Origin: an uncultured Muribaculaceae bacterium
GTDB lineage: Bacteria; Bacteroidota; Bacteroidia; Bacteroidales; Muribaculaceae
DNA: 64,000 bases
Direction of reading: 5' to 3'
Assembly (NCBI GenBank): GCA_910579675.1
Contig: CAJTUF010000009.1
Span: forward strand, 1 to 64,000
Every line of letters starts with the position of its first letter. Position 1 is the first letter of the stretch. Below are positions 28,325 to 36,364 of this stretch, one piece after another. The notes beneath the pieces were generated by a model, which saw only the letters and a program-made list of their open reading frames with translations, searched no databases and was not told where the DNA came from. A program made the position numbers and the translations under genes.

Positions 28325-28347
28325 TTGGGGGCTGTTAAAGTAGGGTG

Positions 28348-28369
28348 GGATAACCGCGGGCGGTTATCC
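28348..28369. promoter_or_regulatory. Perfect palindrome at the zeta gene transcription start
   Basis: GGATAACCGC and its complement (28348-28357, 28360-28369) separated by two G. It begins about where transcription should start and ends 24 bases before the ATG, so it can act as an operator or as a 5' hairpin on the mRNA. Confidence 0.6.
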
Positions 28370-28375
28370 TTTCCG

Positions 28376-28407
28376 CAAAGGTATATAAATTTACTTGATA
28401 AAACAAA
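28376..28407 (-). promoter_or_regulatory. Promoter of the zeta-like gene
   Basis: On the minus strand TTTG (28404-28407), exactly 20 bases, TACCTTTG (28376-28383): full consensus. Confidence 0.8.
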
Positions 28408-28479
28408 GCAGAATACCATCCCGCCCCCTATAACGACCTCTGACAACGCCCGGCCGCATTGACTGATTGGATTATACAC

Positions 28480-28529
28480 ACAAACTCTCCGTGGCCACCG
28501 CCATAGGTCAGCTGCCACGGAGAGTTTGT
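28480..28529 (-). terminator. Long hairpin downstream of the restriction-modification operon
   Basis: Perfect 16-base-pair stem (28480-28495 with 28514-28529), loop of 18. It lies 200 bases after the methyltransferase stop and before the zeta promoter. The intervening 28530-28729 is AT-rich and holds no gene that I can see. Confidence 0.5.
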
Positions 28530-28729
28530 ATCTACGTCGGTACAGAGCTGGGATGACTCCCGCCCAACAAAGCGAATACGTCTACAATCAAGACTATATG
28601 CAATCGACCTCATTTTAAGGGCACAATTACATAAAACTGGTTGAAGCCAACAATCTGCAGATTAGTTTCATATCTGACATATCAAACAAATTAATTATAA
28701 GACGATATCGACTCTATGTTAGAGTAAAA

Positions 28730-29737
28730 TTAAGCAAACAAAGATGCAGCAACTTTTGCCATTTTAATTGGTTGTCTGTTTCTTATCAATATTCTAAAAT
28801 ACGGACACTTACCATTTATCGACAAATCTTTACCATCATCTCCTTTTCTAAATCGAATAATTTCAAACTGGGAGGGGTTATATTTATGCAGGAAAGTAAT
28901 AGGTACGCCCATTGCTCCCTCATAATCCATAGGTATATCTTGGGTCTTATTAACATTTATCCCATTGTAGTTATCAAATGTGGGATACATTTCCTCATTT
29001 CCTTGATATATCTTAGTCAGGTTAATATTGGCATGTCGTGTCTTAACATCGAGATTAGTCAGCCATAGGCAATTATTAGGAGATATTATTCTGTCGCCAT
29101 TATCTGATATATGGGTTTCTGTTCCATACATCTCATAATGATCAGGTACCTTAAATCCTGAAATTCCTCTACCGAGATGGACTCCCAGCCAAACTTTATT
29201 TGATTGGATTAGGTGAAAAACCTCTTTATATGTTATGGCATTAATATTACCAATAATCAAAAACGATTTATTATACCGAATTAATTGAGCAATATATTCT
29301 CTAAAAAGAGAGAATGGAGGATTGGTTACAACGATATCTGCCTCTTGTAATAATGAAACACATTCTTGACTTCTAAAGTCACCATCACCCTGAAACGTTT
29401 TAATTGGTAATTCTCTGATATCAATATCAGTGTCTGTTATTACGCACTCTATGTATTCTCCAGACTTAGGTGCAAGATCACTAAATAAATCTTGAGTATT
29501 CTGTACGTAGGCAGAGGCTATAAGTTTTTTCAACCCTAACGCCTTGAAATTATCAAAGAAATATTTAAAAAAATTACTTTTTTGAGGATTATCACAATTA
29601 CAATAGATTGTTTTCCCTCTAAACTGCTCTTTATAGAAAGCCAATTCACGTTCAATATCTTCTAAAAGCGTATAAAATTCATCACTTTTAGAACTTTTTG
29701 CTTTATGTAACGTGTCATTAGTTGCTTTGCGTGTCAT
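28730..29737 (-). CDS. EcoRI-family adenine-N6 DNA methyltransferase
   Basis: 335 residues (M.EcoRI has 326). The N-terminus TRKATNDTLHKAKSSKSDEF matches M.EcoRI almost residue for residue as I recall it, followed by CNCDNPQKSNFFKYF and LGLKKLIAS. The catalytic NPPF motif is at 139-142, the same number as in M.EcoRI. It should methylate the inner adenine of GAATTC and protect the host from the endonuclease upstream. Gene order (R then M, 17 bases apart) is that of the EcoRI plasmid. AT-rich compared with core genes. Confidence 0.93.
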   Translation of the reverse strand: MTRKATNDTLHKAKSSKSDEFYTLLEDIERELAFYKEQFRGKTIYCNCDNPQKSNFFKYFFDNFKALGLKKLIASAYVQNTQDLFSDLAPKSGEYIECVITDTDIDIRELPIKTFQGDGDFRSQECVSLLQEADIVVTNPPFSLFREYIAQLIRYNKSFLIIGNINAITYKEVFHLIQSNKVWLGVHLGRGISGFKVPDHYEMYGTETHISDNGDRIISPNNCLWLTNLDVKTRHANINLTKIYQGNEEMYPTFDNYNGINVNKTQDIPMDYEGAMGVPITFLHKYNPSQFEIIRFRKGDDGKDLSINGKCPYFRILIRNRQPIKMAKVAASLFA

Positions 29738-29754
29738 TGAAACTAACTTACTAT

Positions 29755-30585
29755 TTATCTTGAGACCTGATTAAATAAATCACTGAATAAAACCTGCAGT
29801 GATGTCTTTGCAATTTGTAACATAATATAAAACATTTGTTCAGCGGCCCATCGCTCACCATTGCCCTGTGTATATATCGAGGCTGCCTGAAGCATTATAG
29901 TTTTGTCTTTATGATGGACAAATCTATTTTTGCATAAATTAGTATTTATAGGCAACCCATAATTGGCGGATGTCAAACGGTCTAAGCGGTTAAGCATCCC
30001 CGAATTATATTCCAAAACGACTACCCGTCCATCTGGACGGGTTATCCTAATTGTCTCAGTCAGGAAATTCGAGCCTTCAAGAAAAAGAACGTACGGGAAG
30101 TGAGATTCACCAAGCATCAGATTTGCTATTTCAGATATATTTTTGTGTGATCTCTCAATAGCATTTCCAGCAGCCATTAAGTCTTGGTCATTATTCTTTC
30201 CGACTAATTTGCCAATTTTGATATTTTCAATATCTTTTCCTTGATGTTTGGCTTCTGAAACCAAAATGACACGCCATTCACCTGAATCATCTTTTACCTC
30301 AATAATTCCACCATCAGGTATGATACTGGAGTTTGAGACAAATAGTGTTTGTCCTAATTCCGGGTCAATCCGTTGTAGTGATAAATTAATCTCGGCCTTA
30401 CTAATACTACCCCTATATCTAAACGATAAATTGGGAAATTCACTCTTCAATTGATTCAGAACCAATTGAGCGACTTTACCTACAGTCATATCGTGAATCT
30501 TCGCTTCAGAGCCAAATATTCCAACAACACCATGAGAAGTTTTGTGTTGTTTGGTAAGTCTTTGTGATTGGTTCTTTTTTGCCAT
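29755..30585 (-). CDS. EcoRI-family type II restriction endonuclease
   Basis: 276 residues (R.EcoRI 277) and collinear with it. Catalytic PD...ExK residues fall at the EcoRI numbers: Asp91 (PDGG), Glu111 and Lys113 (SEAKHQGKD). Recognition residues too: MAAGNAIERSHKNI with Glu144 and Arg145, and Arg200/Arg203 in NRLDRL. Expected to cut G/AATTC. Only a few bases lie between the predicted transcription start and the ATG. Together with the methyltransferase it forms a complete, apparently intact system in an AT-rich insert between guaA and the zeta module; no control (C) protein gene is present. Confidence 0.95.
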   Translation of the reverse strand: MAKKNQSQRLTKQHKTSHGVVGIFGSEAKIHDMTVGKVAQLVLNQLKSEFPNLSFRYRGSISKAEINLSLQRIDPELGQTLFVSNSSIIPDGGIIEVKDDSGEWRVILVSEAKHQGKDIENIKIGKLVGKNNDQDLMAAGNAIERSHKNISEIANLMLGESHFPYVLFLEGSNFLTETIRITRPDGRVVVLEYNSGMLNRLDRLTSANYGLPINTNLCKNRFVHHKDKTIMLQAASIYTQGNGERWAAEQMFYIMLQIAKTSLQVLFSDLFNQVSR

Positions 30586-30600
30586 AGAGTATTTTTATTG

Positions 30601-30632
30601 CAAAAATAGTGAAAAATTGCATAGGGTACAAA
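30601..30632 (-). promoter_or_regulatory. Promoter of the restriction-modification operon
   Basis: On the minus strand TTTG (30629-30632), exactly 20 bases, TATTTTTG (30601-30608). Predicted start lies within about 10 bases of the endonuclease ATG, so the leader is very short. Confidence 0.75.
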
Positions 30633-30662
30633 TGTGGGTTACAATTTAGATATTAGCATACA

Positions 30663-30729
30663 AATCTATACAGAAACAGTTGCTTGTATTATTGGCTAAA
30701 TAATACAAGCAACTGTTTCTGTATAGATT
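30663..30729. repeat. 31-bp perfect inverted repeat between guaA and the R-M operon
   Basis: Arms 30663-30693 and 30699-30729 are perfectly complementary with a 5-base loop (GGCTA). It begins 24 bases after the guaA stop, so it can terminate guaA transcription, but the stem is unusually long and AT-rich and no long T-run follows. Confidence 0.75.
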
Positions 30730-30752
30730 AAACCGTAGTAATTGTCTTCAGG

Positions 30753-32276
30753 TCATTCCCACTCGATTGTTGCCGGCGGCTTGGAGGAGATGTCGTAGGT
30801 TACGCGGTTAACGCCTCTCACTCCGCGGATGATCTTGTTTGACACCTCGGCGAGGAAGTCGTAGGGCAGGTGGGCCCAGTCGGCAGTCATCGCATCGGTC
30901 GAGGTGACGGCGCGGAGGGCTACGGCGCGCTCATATGTGCGCTCATCGCCCATAACGCCCACGCTCTGTACCGGAAGGAGTATCACGCCAGCCTGCCAGA
31001 CTTTGTCGTAGAGACCCCAGTCGCGGAGGCCCTGGATAAAGATATGGTCGGCTTCCTGGAGTATGCGCACCTTTTCGGGGGTTATGTCGCCAAGGATGCG
31101 CACTGCCAGTCCGGGGCCGGGGAAGGGATGGCGGGTGATGAGGTGCTCCGGCATACCGAGCTCACGGCCTACGGCACGCACTTCATCTTTGAAGAGCAGG
31201 CGAAGGGGCTCACACAGCCTCAGATTCATCTTTTCGGGAAGACCGCCCACATTGTGATGGCTCTTGATCACTGTGCCGGTGATGGAGAGGCTCTCGATGC
31301 AATCGGGATAGATGGTGCCTTGGGCGAGCCACTTCACATCCTTGATCTTGTGTGCCTCGCGGTCGAACACATCGATGAAGCCCTTGCCGATGATCTTGCG
31401 CTTGCGCTCGGGATCGGTCACGCCCTCGAGTTCTTTGAAAAACTCGGCCGATGCGTCGACCCCCACCACATTGAGGCCAAGGCACTCGTAGTCGGCAAGC
31501 ACATTTTTAAACTCATCCTTGCGGAGCATACCGTGGTCGACAAAGATACAGGTGAGGTTGGCACCTATGGCACGGTTGAGAAGCACAGCGGCAACCGACG
31601 AATCGACGCCGCCCGAGAGGCCGAGCACCACCTTGTCGTCGCCCAGCTGCTCCCGGAGAGCCTCGACGGTGGAGTCGATAAACGAGGCCGCGCTCCAGTC
31701 CTGGTGGGCTCCGCAAATGCCTACGGCAAAGTTGCGCAGGATCTGCATGCCACACTCCGAGTGGTAGACCTCGGGGTGGAACTGGACGCCCCACGTATTG
31801 TCGGGAGCTGCGTAAGCGGCCATGCGCACCTCTTCGGTTGATGCTACTATGCGGAAGGTGTCGGGCACTGAGGTAATGGTGTCGCCGTGGCTCATCCACA
31901 CCTGGGCGCCGGTGTCGACACCTTTCATGAGCGGGTCGCCGCCGTCGACATACGACAGGCGCGCGCGGCCATACTCACGGGTGGGCGCGGGCTCAACACT
32001 GCCTCCGGCCTCGAGAGCTATGAACTGGGCGCCATAGCAGATTCCGAGCATCGGAAGACCGAGGGCGCGGAGAGCGGGAAGGTCGGCCCGAAATGCCTTT
32101 TCGTCATAGACCGAGAAGGGAGATCCCGAGAGGATGATGCCTATCACCGACTCGTCGCCAAACGGATACTTGTTGTAGGGGACTATCTCGCAGTAGATGT
32201 TAAGCTCACGGATGCGGCGTCCGATGAGCTGAGTGGTCTGCGAGCCAAAGTCGAGTATTATTATTTTTTCCTGCAT
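30753..32276 (-). CDS. guaA: GMP synthase (glutamine-hydrolysing)
   Basis: 507 residues from ATG 32276 (MQEKIIILDFGSQTTQLIGR); the frame extends 47 codons upstream without conservation. N-terminal class I glutamine amidotransferase (catalytic Cys80 in GICYGAQ, His in VQFHPEVYH), central ATP pyrophosphatase with PP-loop LGLSGGVDSS, and C-terminal dimerisation domain ending in RVTYDISSKPPATIEWE, the standard GuaA end. Makes GMP from XMP. Last gene of the long minus-strand run. Confidence 0.98.
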   Translation of the reverse strand: MQEKIIILDFGSQTTQLIGRRIRELNIYCEIVPYNKYPFGDESVIGIILSGSPFSVYDEKAFRADLPALRALGLPMLGICYGAQFIALEAGGSVEPAPTREYGRARLSYVDGGDPLMKGVDTGAQVWMSHGDTITSVPDTFRIVASTEEVRMAAYAAPDNTWGVQFHPEVYHSECGMQILRNFAVGICGAHQDWSAASFIDSTVEALREQLGDDKVVLGLSGGVDSSVAAVLLNRAIGANLTCIFVDHGMLRKDEFKNVLADYECLGLNVVGVDASAEFFKELEGVTDPERKRKIIGKGFIDVFDREAHKIKDVKWLAQGTIYPDCIESLSITGTVIKSHHNVGGLPEKMNLRLCEPLRLLFKDEVRAVGRELGMPEHLITRHPFPGPGLAVRILGDITPEKVRILQEADHIFIQGLRDWGLYDKVWQAGVILLPVQSVGVMGDERTYERAVALRAVTSTDAMTADWAHLPYDFLAEVSNKIIRGVRGVNRVTYDISSKPPATIEWE

Positions 32277-32316
32277 GAAATATGTGGGATGGATTGGATT
32301 GGCTGTATAAAGATGA

Positions 32317-34563
32317 TTATTTGAGGGATGCAAGCTTAGCCGGCGACCCGACGAGCCACAACACATCGTGGGGGAGCAGCTTCGTATCGGCTTCGGGGGT
32401 GATGAAGCCATCCCCACGACCTATCGAGACTAAGAGAGCTTTATAGTCAGAGCGTATGCCCGACTGGGCAACGGCTTTACCCACCACCGGTGAGGTCTCC
32501 GAGAGCTGTATCGATGTCAGCTTGTAGTCGTCGGCACGGGGTGTGTCGGCGGGTGCATCCGATTCCTGTGCCTCAACAAGGGGGAGCAACCGGAGTATGT
32601 CCTCTTCAGTGCCGGTCACTCCGAGTATGTCGCCTGGAAATATCCGGGTCTCGGGACCGGGAACTGGGATCACGGTGTTGCCACGCTGGATGGTGGCTAT
32701 ATTGGCCCCATACTTGCTGCGGAGCTGAGAGTGCGACAGACGCTCGCCAACAAAAGGGCAGGCATAGCCCACCTGCATGAATGCCAGATGGATATTGCTC
32801 ACGAGATTGTTGTTGCGGCCACTGCGGCGGAGCTCGCGCTCATTGAGGTTGTTGAGAAATTTGGTTTCCATATTGCGCATCTGGCGGCGCAGACGTTTGC
32901 TGAACACCACCACGATGAGCAGAAATATCGCGATACCGAGCGAGAGGCCAATGGCTATGGTGAAAAGGTTGACCAGCAGGTACACTATGAATCCGAGAGC
33001 TATGAGCAGACGGAAAATGGTCATGATCACCAGCGGCGCATCAAAGCGCGCATTGGCTGCCACCAGACGGTTGCGTTCTGTGCGTTTCGATGCAGGATAG
33101 GAGAGCGCCAGCAGAAACGGGGCCATCACCGCAAGGGTGACTGCCGCACACACCACTGTGCCCCAGCCTCCGAACATCTGGTCGAACAGCGGACGGACCC
33201 AGCGGAGCGAGATCATCACCACGCTTCCAAGCACGGCCGAATAGAGCATGATGCGCCAGATATAGCGCTTGAGCACTGTGCGCCACAACACTGCCGTCTC
33301 GCTCTCGGTCGATGCTCCGGTCGAGTAGCGGTCGATCAGGTAATGCAGTCGCTGTGGCAGATGGCGCTCGATGAAATTGTAGAGTGGTTCGCCCAACCGT
33401 ATGAAGTAGGGAGTGGTGAAAGTGGTGAGCACCGACACAGCAACGATGATGGGGTAAAGATCGGCGTTGAGCACCCCCAAGCTCATGCCGAGTGTGGCTA
33501 TGATAAACGAAAACTCGCCTATCTGGGTGAGCGAGAGACCTGCCTCGACCGACACTTTAAGACACTGGCCCGTGAGCAGCATGCCAAGGGTGCCGAAGGT
33601 CGACCCTCCTATCACCACAGCCACCGAGATGAGTAATATCGGACCCCAGTACTCGACCAGCACCGCCGGATTGACCATCATGCCCACGGAGATGAAAAAC
33701 ACAGAGCCAAACAGATCCTTGACCGGCGAAACCACATGCTCGATCCGCTCGGCAAAGCTCGTGCCGGCAAGGATCGAGCCCATGACAAATGCGCCGAGGG
33801 CCATGGAGAAGCCCGAATAGGCCGAGAAGATGGCCATGCCAAGGCACAGGCCCATCGACACCACCAGCAATGTTTCCTGATTGAGATAGCGGCGCGCTGC
33901 ATTAAGGGCCGACGGAAGCACAAACACTCCCACCACAAACCATATCAGGAGGAAAAACACGAGCTTCGACACCGACATGAGCATCTCGCCGCCGGCCACT
34001 GTGTTATTGATAGCTATAGACGAGAGCACAACCATCATCACCACTGCAAAAAGATCCTCGACTATCAGCACAGCAAACACCAACGGAGCAAAGCGGCGGT
34101 GCTGGAGCCCGAGATCGTTGAGCGCCTTGATTATGATTGTGGTCGACGCCATGGAGATCATGCACCCCAGGAAGATGGAGTTGATAGATGTGAAGCCGAG
34201 ACCATGGCCTATGAGATAGCCCACGCCTATCATGCCGAGGATGTTGAGCAGAGCTGTCACAACTGCCGAGCCTCCCGCATTGAGCAGCTTACGGAACGAA
34301 AACTCCAGACCCAGAGAAAAGAGCAACACTATGATACCTATCTCGGCCCAGAAGCTGATGTTGGCCTCGTTAGATACCGACGGCAGATAAGTGAAATTGG
34401 GCGACGCCAGAAAACCCGCCACTATATATCCGAGCACCACAGGTTGCTTGAGCCACTTGAACAGGAGGGTAGTGGCGCCACCTAGGATAAGGATAAACGC
34501 GAGATCGAAGATAAGACCTTCGATATCGAGGGCTGCGGCTGCTGACGACGATGCTATTATCAT
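32317..34563 (-). CDS. Kef-type monovalent cation:proton antiporter with two RCK_C domains
   Basis: 748 residues from ATG 34563 (MIIASSSAAAALDIEGLIFD); 35 codons of unconserved frame lie upstream. CPA2 antiporter domain about 15-400 with VVLGYIVAGFLASP, VLLFSLGLEFSFRKLL, FLGCMISMASTTIIIKAL and the ALGAFVMGSILAGTSFAERI stretch; then further membrane helices and two C-terminal TrkA-C/RCK_C units (GNTVIPVPGPETRIFPGD and YKALLVSIGRGDGFITPEAD). The Rossmann RCK_N part of KefB/C is missing. Likely K+ or Na+/H+ exchange. Starts 25 bases after mgtC. Confidence 0.92.
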   Translation of the reverse strand: MIIASSSAAAALDIEGLIFDLAFILILGGATTLLFKWLKQPVVLGYIVAGFLASPNFTYLPSVSNEANISFWAEIGIIVLLFSLGLEFSFRKLLNAGGSAVVTALLNILGMIGVGYLIGHGLGFTSINSIFLGCMISMASTTIIIKALNDLGLQHRRFAPLVFAVLIVEDLFAVVMMVVLSSIAINNTVAGGEMLMSVSKLVFFLLIWFVVGVFVLPSALNAARRYLNQETLLVVSMGLCLGMAIFSAYSGFSMALGAFVMGSILAGTSFAERIEHVVSPVKDLFGSVFFISVGMMVNPAVLVEYWGPILLISVAVVIGGSTFGTLGMLLTGQCLKVSVEAGLSLTQIGEFSFIIATLGMSLGVLNADLYPIIVAVSVLTTFTTPYFIRLGEPLYNFIERHLPQRLHYLIDRYSTGASTESETAVLWRTVLKRYIWRIMLYSAVLGSVVMISLRWVRPLFDQMFGGWGTVVCAAVTLAVMAPFLLALSYPASKRTERNRLVAANARFDAPLVIMTIFRLLIALGFIVYLLVNLFTIAIGLSLGIAIFLLIVVVFSKRLRRQMRNMETKFLNNLNERELRRSGRNNNLVSNIHLAFMQVGYACPFVGERLSHSQLRSKYGANIATIQRGNTVIPVPGPETRIFPGDILGVTGTEEDILRLLPLVEAQESDAPADTPRADDYKLTSIQLSETSPVVGKAVAQSGIRSDYKALLVSIGRGDGFITPEADTKLLPHDVLWLVGSPAKLASLK

Positions 34564-34588
34564 AACCGTAAGTGTGATAATGGTGGGG

Positions 34589-35308
34589 CTAAATGTTGGT
34601 CTGGCTGGCGAGTGTGATCGAAGTGGTAGAGGGATGGAGTCGGCGCAGTTGGCCGAAGAGCTCCACATAGTCGGTAGTGGCCGGGATCAGCACCACCAGA
34701 TTGAGACGTGTCGACGGCTCCGTGTACTCGTAATCGACAAACACATTAACCAGCGTCACCTTCTCCATAGTGAGGCAGTGGCGGTAGTCGTCGATGCTCT
34801 CAAGGATTTCGCTCACGCGGATACGTATGATGCGGGTCTCGGCCCCTACATGTATCCTATGTTCGATCCGCTCAAGTATAAGGAGGATAAACAGGATGAA
34901 GGCAGTAGCAACAAACGCCAGGATGTAGAGCCCTACGCCGATGGTCATGCCTATCGTGGCCACCATCCATATGCCTGCGGCCGTAGTGAGTCCCCTCACC
35001 GAGCCTTTCATCTGGATTATGGCTCCTGCACCGAGAAAGCCTATACCGGTGATCACCTGGGCAGCTATTCGGCCCGGGTCGCCGTTTTTAAGCCCCATAT
35101 ACTCCTGCGGCACATAGATCGACAGGATCATAGCGAGAGTAGCTCCCATGGATATGAGAGCGAAAGTGCGGATACCGGCTATCTGGCCTTTGCGCTTGCG
35201 CTCCATCCCCACAAGCGAGCCGAGGATGAGGCTGAGGGCGAGCCTCACCACCGCCGAGGTAGTGGTGATCTCCACCGCATTTATCTCTGCTATGAAATTA
35301 TCCAACAT
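34589..35308 (-). CDS. MgtC/SapB family membrane protein
   Basis: 239 residues. Five hydrophobic segments in the first 150 residues with MgtC signatures: LALSLILGSLVGMERKRKGQIAGIRTFALISMG and IAAQVITGIGFLGAGAIIQMKGSVRGLTTAAGIW. The soluble C-terminal part (160-239) is ACT-like. In pathogens MgtC aids growth at low Mg2+ and inhibits F-type ATPase; in commensals the role is open. Directly upstream of the Kef-type antiporter and probably co-transcribed, which suggests ion and pH homeostasis. Confidence 0.92.
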   Translation of the reverse strand: MLDNFIAEINAVEITTTSAVVRLALSLILGSLVGMERKRKGQIAGIRTFALISMGATLAMILSIYVPQEYMGLKNGDPGRIAAQVITGIGFLGAGAIIQMKGSVRGLTTAAGIWMVATIGMTIGVGLYILAFVATAFILFILLILERIEHRIHVGAETRIIRIRVSEILESIDDYRHCLTMEKVTLVNVFVDYEYTEPSTRLNLVVLIPATTDYVELFGQLRRLHPSTTSITLASQTNI

Positions 35309-35351
35309 ATATAGGGCGGGATGGGGAAAAGGGCCGTGGCCCGGAGAAGAT

Positions 35352-36269
35352 TTATTTTTTCATCGTGAAATGGCGCGAAGCCAGACGGTAGTTGTCGGCA
35401 AAGAGCTCTACGGTGTAATCGCCGGGCGAGAGAGCCGTGTTGACGTTCCAGTAGATCTTCAGGCCGCCGATCTCCTCGCCGCCGTAGTCAAAGCTGATCT
35501 TCTCGGTGTAAGGAATCGAGCCACCTTCGAAGTTGAATGACCCGGCGCCACCGAGCAAAGAGCCCTCGGGACCGGTGATGCGGAGATACACTGTCTTCGT
35601 ACCCACCGGTGTGGAGTTGTTCTGGGGTATTGTAAACGACACCATGAGCTGCTTGGCCTTGGTGATATTTTTCTCATTTTTGCCATTGCCCTTGAGAGCC
35701 GAAAGCGACACGCCGGTCACATTGAGCTTCTCGGCGAGCACCATCCGCTCCGACAGATTCTTGTTTTCGCGCTCCACAGTCGACACCTGCGATGCGAGCT
35801 GCTGGTTGCGGTTGCGTATCTGCGAATTTTCGTCGCGGAGAGCGGCATTCTCCTTGCCGAGCGAGTCGACCTGGGCTATGTAGTGCTTGAGGAGGGCGCG
35901 TAGGGTAGCCACCTCGTCTTTGAGCTTCTTGATCTGGGCGCTGCTCTTGGCCTTCTGCGAATTGAGCTCTTTGAGCAGCTCCTCGATCTTGTTTTTGGCT
36001 GCTGCATATTTGGTCATGATGGTATCGGAAGCCATCATGTTGGCCTGATCCTCGTATTGGGCAAACTGAGAGTTGATTGCCTCAAACTCATTCGACAGTG
36101 ATAGCTGTTCGTTGGTGAGCTGAAGCTGCTCATTGGCGGCTCTGGCCTCGTTGACCTGCATCTTGAGGCTGGTCATCTGCCATACGCTGATGCCTACGGC
36201 AATGAGGAGCACAGCCACAAGCGCAGCGGCGCCCCACATCATCGGAGTGATCTTGCTTGGTTTGTTCAT
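35352..36269 (-). CDS. Single-span coiled-coil envelope protein of unknown function
   Basis: 305 residues. One membrane helix near the N-terminus (MMWGAAALVAVLLIAVGISVW, 10-30), a long coiled coil about 35-190 with heptads (NEARAANEQLQLTNEQLSLS, IKKLKDEVATLRALLKHYIA, ENKNLSERMVLAEK), and a C-terminal beta domain of about 110 residues (KQLMVSFTIPQN ... YTVELFADNYRLASRHFTMKK). Orientation with the beta domain in the periplasm is likely. I do not recognise a named function. Lies between secA and mgtC on the same strand. Confidence 0.8.
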   Translation of the reverse strand: MNKPSKITPMMWGAAALVAVLLIAVGISVWQMTSLKMQVNEARAANEQLQLTNEQLSLSNEFEAINSQFAQYEDQANMMASDTIMTKYAAAKNKIEELLKELNSQKAKSSAQIKKLKDEVATLRALLKHYIAQVDSLGKENAALRDENSQIRNRNQQLASQVSTVERENKNLSERMVLAEKLNVTGVSLSALKGNGKNEKNITKAKQLMVSFTIPQNNSTPVGTKTVYLRITGPEGSLLGGAGSFNFEGGSIPYTEKISFDYGGEEIGGLKIYWNVNTALSPGDYTVELFADNYRLASRHFTMKK

Positions 36270-36364
36270 CTCTGCTTACTGAAGGTAGTGGTGAAAGAAT
36301 GGGGGGAGTGGTTAATACGGAGGCCGCACCTCTCAAGTAGTGTACGGCCTCCGGTATATATTTG

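Noticed and set aside
24265..30585. Prophage or integrative element
   Set aside because: No integrase, transposase, structural phage or conjugation gene was found, and I could not identify att-like direct repeats. The term defence/accessory island is used only for its content.
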